Shown piece by piece: positions 46,758 to 57,549 of a stretch of DNA of 64,000 bases. The stretch's first letter is position 1. Every line of letters starts with the position of its first letter. Below the pieces are notes generated by a model. That model worked only from the letters and a program-made list of their open reading frames with translations. It was not told the origin of the DNA and made no database searches. This DNA is from Pictodentalium vernedei (Eukaryota; Mollusca; Scaphopoda; Dentaliida; Dentaliidae), in NCBI GenBank assembly GCA_031216915.1, contig CM062290.1, forward strand, positions 254,082,581 through 254,146,580. Reading direction: 5' to 3'. A program made the translations under genes and the position numbers.

Positions 46758-46890
46758 GGTGAAAGGGATTTCTGGTTTGCGAGTGGTAGATGCTTCAGTA
46801 ATGCCAACCATCACTACTGGTAATACCAATGCACCTACAATAATGATTGCAGAAAAGGCATCTGATATGATTAAAGAAGACAATTTATAA
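46758..46890 (+). CDS. GMC oxidoreductase, terminal exon and stop
   Basis: The acceptor TTGTCTTTGCAG precedes the exon. It enters in phase 2, completing the arginine of PRLR, and reads [20 protein letters not shown], then [18 protein letters not shown], with TAA at 46888-46890. This is the canonical GMC C-terminus. The asparagine in NTNAPT pairs with the catalytic histidine of the previous exon, and [11 protein letters not shown] closes the FAD-binding fold. The chain ends a few residues after the family helix with KEDNL, so no C-terminal extension or membrane anchor is present. Together the five exons give 281 residues, roughly half of a usual GMC enzyme. Confidence 0.95.
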
Positions 46891-47210
46891 TTCCAAACAA
46901 GACAACAATAATTGTGTACAATACTGACAATTTTCGTAATTGGAAGAGATGTACGGGAAAGTTAGCTCCCCTTATTTTCTGAAAGCTGTCAGTAAATTTA
47001 ACACTAGGGGTATGGGAATTTCATTTAAAATTTGAAATTTCGAAATGTTAGCGAATTTCATGATGGGTGTGTGCATCAATTCACTAACTTAGCGCTTAAC
47101 AAAAAGCCAAAGGGGACACTTAGTATTGGAAGGTGAAATACTGATAGATAGTCTCAATGATGGATTATCTATGGACTAGTTGCTTCTGATTAGCTTGCTA
47201 TAAAAGCCAC

Positions 47211-47303
47211 GTTTTCCTTTTGTTACTTTTAATAAATGAAAACAACAGACAGCTCTTGAGAGCTGTTTGTTGTTTTCGTTTATTAAAAATAACAAAAGAA
47301 AAC
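47211..47303. repeat. near-perfect palindrome downstream of GMC stop, with AATAAA
   Basis: Arms of about 46 bp meet at AGCTCTTGAGAGCT with almost no loop. The plus-strand arm contains AATAAA at 47231-47236, about 340 bases after the oxidoreductase stop. It is the nearest good polyadenylation signal I noticed. It could be a MITE that supplies the gene's poly(A) signal (inference). Confidence 0.7.
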
Positions 47304-47569
47304 TTGACTTTATTTTCTACTGTTGACATAAGGAGTTTCTCAACAATTACTTATGTCTAAATGGTAGCTTACACGTTCGTCAAATAATTCCAAGTGGGAT
47401 AAGTCCATTTAAAGTTGATTTTCATGACGAAAACAGTCAGGGTTGTACTTTTAACTCAATGATTAACCCGAACTGAGACAAGTTTACACAATAACAATCA
47501 GAAATTGTAAGCATATTAAACGCTAATCCCATAAACAGGACAGGGTCACCAATAACGAATGAATATATA

Positions 47570-49097
47570 CTACTCAAAGTTTGCGAAGCACCAAATATTT
47601 GACAAATCATTGTGAAATTTGCTTGTGACATATTTGCGACATTTTTGGTGGATATGATTGAGGAATGTATTGAGATGGTCCCCAGTGTTTTCATTAGCTC
47701 TCTTGACAGGTAGACTTTTCGTGACAGTCATGGAAAGCGTGTAGCCCTTGATTTTCATGATGTTTTCGTGTACTATCTACATGTACATGATGTGTGTAGG
47801 GTATTCAGTCTTCATTTCAACACAAACCCTTTGTGATTTAATGATTGAATATGGCAAATGCAAATGTAAGAAGACATTTGTCTGAAGCAGAAATGTGGCG
47901 GGCTGTAGGGAAGGTGGAGCAAGGGGTTACCCATCGTCAGGTTTGTGAAGCCCTTGGTGTGCACCATGCGTTGATCAGCAGAGCCTGGGCAAGATTGCAG
48001 CAGTATGGTACACCAGTAAGACGGCATGGTGGTGGCAGAGACAGGGCAACATCTGCAGCTGAAGACCGGTTTTTGATCATTCAGGCCCATAGGAACCGCT
48101 TTGCCACAGTAACCCACCTTTGCAGTAACCTTCAGAATGCATCCGGGGTAAATGTTTCGACGCAGACTATCCGGGCAAGGTTGCACGAAAGTGGTCTCTG
48201 ATCGAGAAGACCATGTATTTGCATTCCGCTGTCCCCGAACCACCGCCAGGCACGATATGGACCACGTTGGATGGATCAGATGAATCAAGGTACTGCCTAG
48301 ACCTCACAGATAGGCATTCTAAGGTATGGAGAAGACCAGGAGAGCGAGTCCATGCAGCCAACAAGGCTGAGCATGACTGCTATTGTAGAGGGCCAATCAT
48401 GGTCTGGGCGGGATCAGCAGGGATGGGCGTACAGAGCTCTGTGTCCTTGAATGTGGTACATTGACTGCACAACGTTATATTGATGAGATCCTGGATGTGC
48501 ACGTCAGATTGTATGCAGGTGCAGTGGGTGATAGATTCATTCTGATGGACGATAATGCCCATCCTCATGTTGTCCATGCTTTCGGGGAGTACTGACAGAG
48601 GGAGGGGTTTGAGCGTATGGACTGGCCAGCAAGATTCCCTGACCTCAATCCAATCGAACATGTCTGGAATGAGTTGCAGCTTGCAATTTCAGCCCGTCCA
48701 GTCCAGCCAAGAAGTGTCCAGGAGCTTGGTGATCCAAGAATGGAACAACATCCCACAAAGGACCACCAGGAACCTGATTGGGAGCATGAGAAGGCGTTGT
48801 CAAGCTGTAATTAACAGTAATGGGTCTCATACTCGATATTGAACCCATACCAGTTCGCCCTGCCAACTTTTTGGCATACTGAAAAATTTCCTCTTTTACC
48901 AATAATATCCATTTTCCATGGTTATCATATTCAGAAGCTAAAAAATAATGTCAAACACAAATAAAATCTTAATTTCTGCACTTAAATTATTAAAGATATA
49001 ATTAATTAAAAAATATATACACTTTTCATTGCAATATTTCAACTAAAACGTAAAACAGGTAGTTGGATATACTTGATGCTTAGCAAACTTTGAGTAG
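47570..49097 (+). mobile_element. Tc1-like DNA transposon, decayed
   Basis: TA dinucleotides flank inverted termini CTACTCAAAGTTTGC (47570-47584) and GCAAACTTTGAGTAG (49083-49097). The 1.53-kb length and the enclosed transposase remnant fit the Tc1/mariner superfamily. Confidence 0.9.
47845..48840 (+). pseudogene. Tc1-like transposase pseudogene
   Basis: The N-terminal helix-turn-helix DNA-binding region (HLSEAEMWRAVGKVEQGVTH, RQVCEALGV) is open to 48201, where TGA replaces an arginine (CGA) position. A frame change then gives SDESRYCL with the first catalytic Asp, followed by VWRRPGERVH and IMVWAG. After another shift come LMDDNAHPHVV (second Asp) and MDWPARFPDLNPIEHVWNEL with the final Glu of the DD34E-type triad. 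A last shift gives RRRCQAVINSNGSHTRY. At least three frameshifts and two stops (48199 and about 48594) make it inactive. The enzyme class cuts and pastes the element at TA sites. Confidence 0.92.
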
Positions 49098-49173
49098 TAT
49101 GTGAAGCATGACGAATAAGAAAGGGCCGACATGTCCAAATGTAATCGGATCGATTTGACAGTTGTTGTTTTTT

Positions 49174-52126
49174 AGCTCACCTGACTGCAAGTCTGTGGGA
49201 GCTATTGCCATCACCTGGCGTCTGTGGTCTGTCGTCCGCCCTCAGTCGTTCGTCAACTTTTGGAAACTTGACTTCTTCACAACCACTAGGCCAAATTCAA
49301 ACATGTATTGCACAGACCATCTAAGGAGTATACCCTTTCTATTTTGTTCAAATGAAGCAGCGGCCATCTTCGGGCTCTGGTTAATGACCCAAAAAGCTTA
49401 AAAAACTTCTTCTCACGAACTACCTGAGGGAATGCCTTGATATTTTGTATGGAACATCCTTTTGTGTTGAGGATTAAAAATTATTCAAAGCAAGTTGGTA
49501 GATCAATATTTGGCCTCTCTGTGGGGCATATCCAATTTGGGCTCTGCCCAAAATTTGTATTTCAAGAACCAGTGGGTCAATTTCAACCAAATTTGACATG
49601 TAGTATAAGTGGGTTCTAAGTAATTGATTGATCCCGAAAAAAAAAAAATTCATAGCCCCGTGGCAACCCGGGGGCTAAAAACAGAACCAAATTCAAAAGC
49701 CCATATTTCCCAAACCACACGGAACAGAGACCTGTTATTCAGTATGAAACATCCTTAGGACCAGTGGAATGGATAGGTTAAAGAAAATTGTCACCGGTTC
49801 TATCAGGGTGCGGTAGAGGGTATTGAAAAAATGATGAGTCAGCATTTTTACAGTAGTTTATCCTGGGGGAATATCTCTTACACTAAGAAACTAGAATAAC
49901 ATATTGCTCTTATCAAAACAGTTACCTGTCAAACACACATGTTAATCTTGTTATTTTAATCGGAAAATGAAATTGTTCAGTTAATTTTCTGATTCCCTGA
50001 TCAAACCCTTTCAATGCTGTGCACATATATGTTTGTTCTGGTTCCTTGGAAAAAAATGGATCTGATTCCTCTATGAATATCTTGAATTTAACCTTTTCAT
50101 GACTTCAGTGTGTATTCCAAAGATTTTATTTCATGTTGAACCCTCTCAAAGCTGTGCAAATATATGTTTTTTTCTGGTTTCTTGGAAATATTTATCAGAT
50201 TCCTGTATAAATGTATTTAATTTAACCCTCTTATGACTTCAATGTGGGTTTCAAAGATTTTATTGATGTCTTGATCAGACCTATTCAAAGCTGTGCACAT
50301 ATATGTCTGTTCTGGTTGCTTGAAAAATATTTCTCTGATTCCTGTATGAATATACTTAATTTAACCCTCTCAAGACTTCAGTGTGGGTTTCCAAAGATAT
50401 TATTTCATGTAATTATGTTAACGAAAACCTATTTCTGATTTCTTTAAAAATATTTCACCCTCCAAAATAAGCCTCCATAAATTCTCTTTCTGTTTTGATT
50501 ATTTTTGATGCTCTAACCATTTTCACACATACGTGAATTTACTGGTGGCAGTAAAATTCTGTTTCTCTTGTTTGAAATTGTGCTCATTCTTTAAAACCAC
50601 TGGGCCAAATCCATTCATTTATGACACAGACCATCATTGGAGTTAACCTTTTCTCCTTTGTTCAAATGAAGCTGCTGCCATCTTCAGGCTGGTGGTGGAA
50701 TTTACTCTTCTAATCCCCCCCCACCAAAAGAAAATTATTATATCCCTTGGGGTGGAGTTAATGTTCCATTAACCTAAACTACTTTAAAAATCCTTTTCTT
50801 ATAAGCCACTTGCAATAATGCTTAGATTTCTTCTTTGGTCAGTAAGTCAAAATCTGGGCACTCAAATTTGGGCTACACTCAAAATTTCTATTTTCAGATT
50901 CAATGGGCAGATGGGAACCAAATTTGTTATGTCGTATATAACTGGGTCATAAGTATTTCATTTATGCTTGATGTTTATCATACCCCACACAATGAAGTTG
51001 CAGGGGTATAATGTTTTTGACTGGTCCGTCTGTCAGTCCATCAGTCCGTCAGTCCATTAGTCAGTCCTACTTGTTTTCCGGACTTTTTTTCTACACGCTT
51101 CCAGATATTGAGCAGATTTTTGGTATGTTAGTCTAACATGGTGGCGTACAGATCAAGTTGGCATTTTGTTCCGCTCCACTGATTTTTTCCAAAATTACGG
51201 CCCTTGGACTCTGAAAAATTCATCAAAATTACAGTTTTCCGGACTTTTTTTCTACACGCTTCCAGATATTGAGCTGATTTTCGGTATGTTAGTCTGACAT
51301 GGTGGCCTACAGATCAAGTTTGCATTTTGTTCTGCTCCACTGATTTTTACCGAAATTACAGCCCTTGAACTTTGAAAAGTTCATCAAAATTACAGTTTTG
51401 CGGACTTTTTTCCTACATGCTTCCAGATATTGAGCTGATTTCTGGTATGTTAGTCTAACATGGTGGCCTACAGAACAAGTTTGCGTTTTGAACTGCTCCA
51501 CTGATTTTTACCGAAATTACGGCCCTTGGACTCTGAAAAATGCATCAAAATTACAGTTTTCCGGACTTTTTTTCTACACGCTTCCAGATATTGAGCTGAT
51601 TTTTGGTATGTTAGTCTGACATGGTGGCCTACAGATCAAGTTTGCATTTTGTTCTGCTTCACTGATTTTTACCGAAATTACGGCCCTTGAACTTTAAAAA
51701 GTTCATCAAAATTTCAGTTTTGCAGACATTTTTCCTGCACGCTTCCAGATATTGAGCTGATTTTTGGTATGTTAGTCTAACATGTTATTTTTAAAAAATG
51801 ATCACAGCTTGAAATATCGGGGCGTGTGGGGTATGTGAGCGTGCTCACTAAGGTTCTATATTTTTGGGGGGTGGGGGCGGGTCGAGAGAACCACAGTAGT
51901 TGAAAACAAAACAAAAATTTCATTCGGTTGTTTTTAATACTTCACAGAACAGAGCTTGCTAGGAAGCTTTCCAAGGACCAGCAGAAATGAATGGCCAAAA
52001 AGCTACCTTTGGTTGTGTCATAGCAAATCAAAAAATTGCTCTTGCTGCTGATCACTTTCTGATACACTCATCTCTTTTGGCAACTTGAGTCAGGTGAGCG
52101 TTTTAGGCTCACGTGAGCCTCTGGTT
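49174..52126 (+). mobile_element. hairpin-ended tandem-repeat element H
   Basis: The head AGCTCACCTGACT..AGTCTGTGGGAGCT is a close relative of the element B head. The tail TCAGGTGAGCG is followed by hairpin AGGCTCAC-GTGAGCCT and CTGGTT. It carries a three-unit array of about 136 bp at 49995-50430 (GCTGTGCACATATATG at about 50014, variants at 50148 and 50287) and is interrupted by element E. No ORF is seen. Confidence 0.7.
50980..51858 (+). mobile_element. hairpin-ended element E with about 160-bp array, nested in H
   Basis: The head hairpin is ATACCCC..GGGGTAT (50980-51010), followed by a (GTCCGTCAGTCC)-like stretch. About five units of roughly 160 bp start TTTTCCGGACTTTTTTTCTA (about 51071, 51235, 51394, 51557, 51715). 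The tail GGGGTATGTGAGC-GT-GCTCACTAAGG forms a hairpin. Confidence 0.75.
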
Positions 52127-53450
52127 ATCCTGTGCTTCTGAATATGTAGCACAGGCCTGCCTCCAATGTCAGTAACTTGTAGGGCGAATGCACCTAAATA
52201 ATATCGTGACCAAATCTCCAATTGAGATATAATGCTCTAATTAATAAACAGGTTATTGCGTGTTTGATTTTATATTTGGTCTTTTATCTTGCAATCAATC
52301 GATTTTCCCCTGATACAAGCTTAAACGTCAAGACTGATACAAATTTGTATCAGCCATAATAACTTCTGCAAGCACATGCGATCATTCGATTCAGAAAGAG
52401 AACGTTTTTTATCTGACTCATCGAAAACTGATTAAACATGCCGAAGTCACCATTTTGATAGCAGTAATTGCATGACAAATAAATCACCAACTCAGCGAAA
52501 TAAATGAGACCAGATCAATTTTGCCATGATGATATTTTTATATAGGCCTACCATGTGTTAAAGCTGAAAAATAAAGCAAAGAAATACTACTATAAACTTA
52601 GGCGGTTATAATAAAAAACGAAAATGAATGGGGATTCGTCATGCACAGCACAACAGCGTGATACCTTAGCGTCATCTTGATATTCATTCATAAAAAATCA
52701 TTTCATAGATGCTGAAATATTTGTGAAGAAGTCAAGAAATATAAATATACATTATAAAAATCTATAAATATATATATTTATATTTATGTAAAATAAACAT
52801 GGGCTGATATAAAATCAAACAGGCAATAATTACCTTCTTAATAAAAGGTTTAATTCTAAAGTCACACAAGCGCCATTCAAGCAGGGAGAAGGTCAAGAAA
52901 TATTATTTACATTGGGTCAACAAGTTATACCCACAGGCCAATAATACATCTACCATTTCGAACATACACCCCCTGCCAAATCGATCAGGTTTAACCACAT
53001 ATACCCTTTCATATTCGTGTTGCCGTAAAATTAAAACGCACTTTAATCTCTGTTCTTAAATAATGTTTAGTGTCGATATTAAGATTTGTTACCTGAAGGT
53101 ACCACATTAGTGAGGGAAATTTGTTTACTCTGAAGTTCCCACATCTGATATTCTATAAATACAAATGAAATATTCACAAATTATACATCAAAGTGAAGGT
53201 TGTGATGTATAGAACATGAAACATTTTTGCGGTCAAGTTACAGAGTTGATAGCAGGCATCAATGGTTGCTGGAAGTCTGCTACTTTATTCGTACCAGGAC
53301 TGATAAAGTAATATTTCAGAACAGATCGTATCCAGGGTCTTTGAAGAGGTAAGCACCTTTAATTCCAATTTGCACTGTTAAATGACAAATAAAAAAATGT
53401 TTTATCTAATCAGGGCAATTTCAAATTGATTCGAATGTCAAACCTTCGAA
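52127..53450. other. intergenic, AT-rich, nothing recognised
   Basis: No gene or element boundary is seen. There is an A/T dinucleotide-rich stretch near 52740-52800. Confidence 0.5.
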
Positions 53451-53457
53451 AGGTCCT

Positions 53458-53850
53458 TTGCCACCTCTGTCGACCTGTTAACGGAGAGTAATCACTGCAG
53501 AAAGCTGCAGGCTGCACGCCGAGAGGTCCTCGGTTCGAATCCCACCTGCGGCAACCGCGTTGTGTCCTTGGGCAGGACACTTCACCCCGATTACCTACAT
53601 GGGGGCACGATGACGCTGTGTACTGAGGCGTACTGCACGTCGATGGTGCGCATGTCTTCAACCAATCTACCCTGCCTGTGCTGCGGTGCAGAGTTCAGAG
53701 TTCCGATGTTGGAGAGCTGACAGCTGCTCGTCGTTGCTCGGTGGTTCTCTCCGGGTACTCCGGCTTCCTCCACCCGTAAAACTGTCATGGTCTCGATTAG
53801 CCATTGTGCATAAGTATGTGACCTTAAACACCAATAAACAAATAAATACT
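53458..53850 (+). mobile_element. tRNA-derived SINE
   Basis: The head contains a pol III B-box-like GGTTCGAATCC at 53532-53542 inside a tRNA-like 3' half (CCCACCTGCGGC). A central conserved part GTGTCCTTGGGCAGGACACT follows, then the shared body, and a simple AATAAACAAATAAAT tail. Related copies lie at 43189, 63066 (minus) and 63928. Confidence 0.8.
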
Positions 53851-54365
53851 GCAGAAAGCGCAATGCATGTTAGTACATGACGAAAAGTCAAGACACAACA
53901 GATTTTCACTAAAGGTTAATATGAAATGAGAGAACGAAGTATTGCTTAGTATTAATCTGAAGGCAGATAAAACGTCCATCAACTGTTAACGCAGCATAAA
54001 TAAACATGATTACACAAAGACAGGGGAAACAAAGACATCAAGCTACAGTTCTTCATTGGAGAGGGGCAAGAGTGCACTGTACCAGGCACCAGAAAATGGG
54101 ATTAATAAGGGTGAACACTCGCAAAAATAGGGAGTGCTTACCTCTCAACTGTACTCGTAGACCCACCACAAAAGAACAGGATTGGTGAATTCTGTTGTTC
54201 TTTATGAGATCTATGCGTACAGTTATGAGATATACACAAAAGAATATTTTCGGCGTGGGTCCATTTTATCTACCAGTCAAGACGGGTATGAAACAAAAGC
54301 TTTGATTGGATGGCATTATCGGGATCAAAATTGTAGATAACGTTTTGCGAGCACACTTTGTACTT
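53851..54365. other. intergenic, nothing recognised
   Basis: About 500 bases without a supported gene or repeat, up to the target duplication of the next element. Confidence 0.45.
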
Positions 54366-54702
54366 GTAACCAAGGGAGCGGGTCTTTTCGGCCTCGGGAA
54401 CATTCGGCCTCGGGAACATTCGGCCTGGGAACATTCGGCCTCCGTTTTCTACAAGGGAGACTAAGAGAGACGCGGTTTAATATGAGTTTAAATACCTTTA
54501 TTACAACTCACAACAAAAATAAATACCGCGTAATATAAAATATACACAATATAAAATACATTTACACTTGATATATACTGGCACACAGCCTCAAAAAAAT
54601 ATGATGCAGTTATATCATTCTCTTTATATTTCTCCAATGCTTCCTCTAATTTCTTGGATACCTTTGGACAAGCAAGTAAGCGAGCAAGATTGATATTGGA
54701 GT

Positions 54703-55060
54703 CGAATGAATGAAAAGTTTCAGCACGCCGACTGCGCACATGGACGATGTGGGGTTTAAACCCCTTGCGACCCGAATAACTTTGTTTTATAATTTTATTT
54801 CCTTATGAATACTGAAATCGCAGGTTGTTGGTTGTTTTAGAAAAACAGAAAAAGAAACCCAAACAGTCGCTGGTTTGGGAGTAGCCCCAGCATGTTATCC
54901 CTAACGGTTACAAAAAGGAAAAAATCCACCGATATGTGTTTCTGAAAGCTGAAGCAATGAATGAAATGAAAGCTTTCAGCGCGCAGAAGGCGCACATGGA
55001 CGATGTTGGATTTAAATCCCTTGCGCCCCGAACAACTTTATTTGCTTACGAATCCAAGAG
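54703..55060 (+). repeat. repeat arm flanking the LINE RT (left), partly duplicated
   Basis: GAATGAA..TTTCAGC(A/G)CGC followed by CTTGCGACCCGAATAAC or CTTGCGCCCCGAACAAC appears twice (about 54704 and 54955). The stretch 54850-54930 (AACCCAAACAGTCGCTGG..GGTTACAAAAA) is the reverse complement, with differences, of 57550-57640. Confidence 0.65.
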
Positions 55061-55307
55061 AGTTTTTTTTAAAGCTGGGAGTTATCCATCAACCTATAAG
55101 GGAGAGGGCTATAGTTACAGTCCACATAAAAAGGTTTAAGTGTTCAATGAAACTGCAAAAACAGTATATATGATCGCCTAATCAAGTGCGATTAAATCAA
55201 ACAAACTTCAGTCATACTGTAAAAACGCTGTATGAGTATCTCATCAGAGGCCAGAACTTTGATCACAACTTCAGAAGAACTTATAAAAACAAACTTTTAA
55301 AGCTGAG

Positions 55308-56615
55308 TTGTGCCAAACAACACCCAAAATAATGAAACAGTGCCCCAACATCTTCTACTGCAGACTTACCAAACTCTTAAACTGCTGTCTCTCCTGTGGG
55401 TACTTCCCAAAATGCTGGAAAGTGGCCACGGGAGTCATGATACCTAAACCCGACAAAGACCTTACCAACCCTTCTAACTACCGCCCAATCAGCTTGCTTA
55501 GCTGTGTTGGGAAAATATTTGAGCGGATTCTCACTACGAGACTTCGCAGCTATCTCGAATCAATCAACTTTTTCAACAAATGGCAAAGAGCGTATAGGAG
55601 TCAGAAAGAGGGAATCGAACACGTATATAGACTGGTCGATTATATGAAAACAGCATTTAGTCAAAACGAAATCGGAACCGCGCTTTTCTTGGATGTAGAA
55701 AAAGCGTTCGACTCGGTATGGCACAATGGCGTGAGATATAAACTAGCGAAAATGGGATTACCCACTAAAATTCTAAGGATCATATCATCATTTCTAACTG
55801 ACCGAAAAATCAAGGTGAGGGTTAATCGCGAGGTGTCCGAGGAAGTAATACTCGAAGCGGGAACACCACAAGGGTCGGTTCTAAGTCCGCTTCTTTTCAT
55901 AATATATGTGAATGATATAGAAAAAGTAGGGAAAAACTTTGTTGAACTATCGCAGTTCTCAGACGACAAAGGCATTTGGACAGCCAGCAAGTCCAGAAAC
56001 ATAATTAAAAATCGTCTACAGGATACCATTCGCGATCTTGAGAGCTGGTGTGCCCTGTGGCGCATCAAACTTAATGCCGCCAAAACTCAAAAAGTTACGT
56101 TCTTCAAAAAGCAAAGGAAAAAACCAGTCCCAAGTATCGATCTCCAGTTATACGATCACAAACTAGAAGCAAACAAAGAGGCCAAATTTTTGGGATTTAT
56201 CCTAGATAGCAATCTCAGTCTAAACAGTCACGTAAACTCCATTACGTTTAGAGCTACTAAACGTATCAATTTTCTGAAGATGATCAGAGGTAGAAATTGG
56301 GGAGCAAACAAAGATGTGCTTCTCAAGCTCTACAAAACATTTATACGTCCGGTACTAGAATACGGTGCCATAATAACAAGCGACCTAAGCAAAACCAACA
56401 TTCAGAAGCTACAGAGGGTTCAAAATTATGCCCTGCGAGTGGCACTATGCAAACCGAAATGGACACCGATAAAGGAACTTCACGAGCTAGCAAAAATAGA
56501 AACTATTGATACGCGATTAAAAGACCTACAAACCAAAACCCTCAACAGACTCCAAGATAGTGAATTAATGGTTGAGCTGAACGAACACCGATCCCTTAAC
56601 AGAAAAACAAAATAA
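55308..56615 (+). CDS. LINE reverse transcriptase, open but 5'-truncated
   Basis: An open frame of 435 codons covers the RT of a jockey/CR1-like non-LTR element. It starts within the fingers (LNCCLSCGYFPKCWKVATGV), followed by NYRPISLLSCVGKIFERIL, ALFLDVEKAFDSVWHNG and TPQGSVLSPLLFIIYVNDI. The catalytic motif is FSDD (Asp codons 55962-55967) in place of the common FADD. The thumb region includes FLGFILDSNLSLNSHV and LLKLYKTFIRPVLEYGA. No endonuclease is present upstream, so the first codon is only the edge of similarity. It is followed by an A-rich (AAAAT)n tract at 56620-56690. It would copy LINE RNA at the genomic target, but this truncated copy is probably inert. Confidence 0.85.
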   Translation: MCQTTPKIMKQCPNIFYCRLTKLLNCCLSCGYFPKCWKVATGVMIPKPDKDLTNPSNYRPISLLSCVGKIFERILTTRLRSYLESINFFNKWQRAYRSQKEGIEHVYRLVDYMKTAFSQNEIGTALFLDVEKAFDSVWHNGVRYKLAKMGLPTKILRIISSFLTDRKIKVRVNREVSEEVILEAGTPQGSVLSPLLFIIYVNDIEKVGKNFVELSQFSDDKGIWTASKSRNIIKNRLQDTIRDLESWCALWRIKLNAAKTQKVTFFKKQRKKPVPSIDLQLYDHKLEANKEAKFLGFILDSNLSLNSHVNSITFRATKRINFLKMIRGRNWGANKDVLLKLYKTFIRPVLEYGAIITSDLSKTNIQKLQRVQNYALRVALCKPKWTPIKELHELAKIETIDTRLKDLQTKTLNRLQDSELMVELNEHRSLNRKTK

Positions 56616-57030
56616 GTTTCCAGAAAATAAAATAAAAAAAAAAAAAAAAATAAAATAAAATAAAATAAAATAAAATAAAATAAAAATTATATAATATAAC
56701 TAAATCGCGTGGAGTCAGTGAGGATTGCCTCGCTACTCATTGGGAACTTTAGGATAGAGTCTGTGAGGACTGCCTCGCAACTCTGCTGAAGCGCGATTGA
56801 AACGCGTTTAATAAGATCTATATAACAAAACCCTCCACATACTCCAGGATAGTGAATCAATGGCGAAGCTGAACGAACACCGAACCCTAAACAGAAAAAC
56901 AAAATAATCCACAGTAAATTAAAATTACTCAATAGAATTAAACTGCGTGGAGTCAGTGAGGATTGCCTCGCTACTCATGGAGATCTTTAGGATTGAGTCT
57001 GTGAGGATTGCCTCGCAACTCTGCGTGTGG
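56527..57030 (+). repeat. tandem duplication of the LINE 3' end, about 291-bp period
   Basis: AGCTGAACGAACACCGA..ACAGAAAAACAAAATAA occurs at the end of the RT frame (about 56573) and again at about 56865. GTGGAGTCAGTGAGGATTGC with CTCGCTACTCAT occurs at about 56709 and 56946. A (AAAAT)n run separates the two copies. Confidence 0.75.
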
Positions 57031-57549
57031 GGAGTGGGCTCCGAAGAAACACACCCCTTACCCCATCCATAGCAACAATCACACAGCAGGCACAATATAC
57101 AATAGCGGATACCTATCTTTCTCTCTACCTTTTACTTTTCTAACTGAACATTCTCAAATTTTCTTGCAACACTCTTATCAGGAAGACGCATGGAAATGGT
57201 AGACAAAGCGTAGGAGGAATTGGTGCAACCTACCTTTCTGCAACATATACAAGAAACCACCAAACGCTAGGCAAGGATTGAAACAAGCTTGTCTGGCTGG
57301 GAACGAGTGTACATTTGATATAAATAAACATTTGAATAAAGATTTAACAGCCCTTTTAAGGGCTTGAGGGTGTGTGTCAGTGAGTGTTTTTTTTTTGTTT
57401 TTTTTTGTTTTTTTTTTTTTTTGGGGGGGGGGGGGGTGGGGTGGAGGAGGTCATTTGGAATTCCCGAAGGATAACCAGATACCTCAAAATCACATACGGC
57501 ATCCTATCTCCCAGAAGGCTTGATGGATGACTCCCGGTTTCCTAAAACT

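Noticed and set aside
47437-47694. Minus-strand frame of 85 residues beside the Tc1 element
   Set aside because: It spans the Tc1 terminal repeat and has no recognised motif.
53532-53542. Possible tRNA gene at GGTTCGAATCC
   Set aside because: I could not fold a full cloverleaf. The flanking body is shared with three other SINE copies, so it is a SINE promoter.
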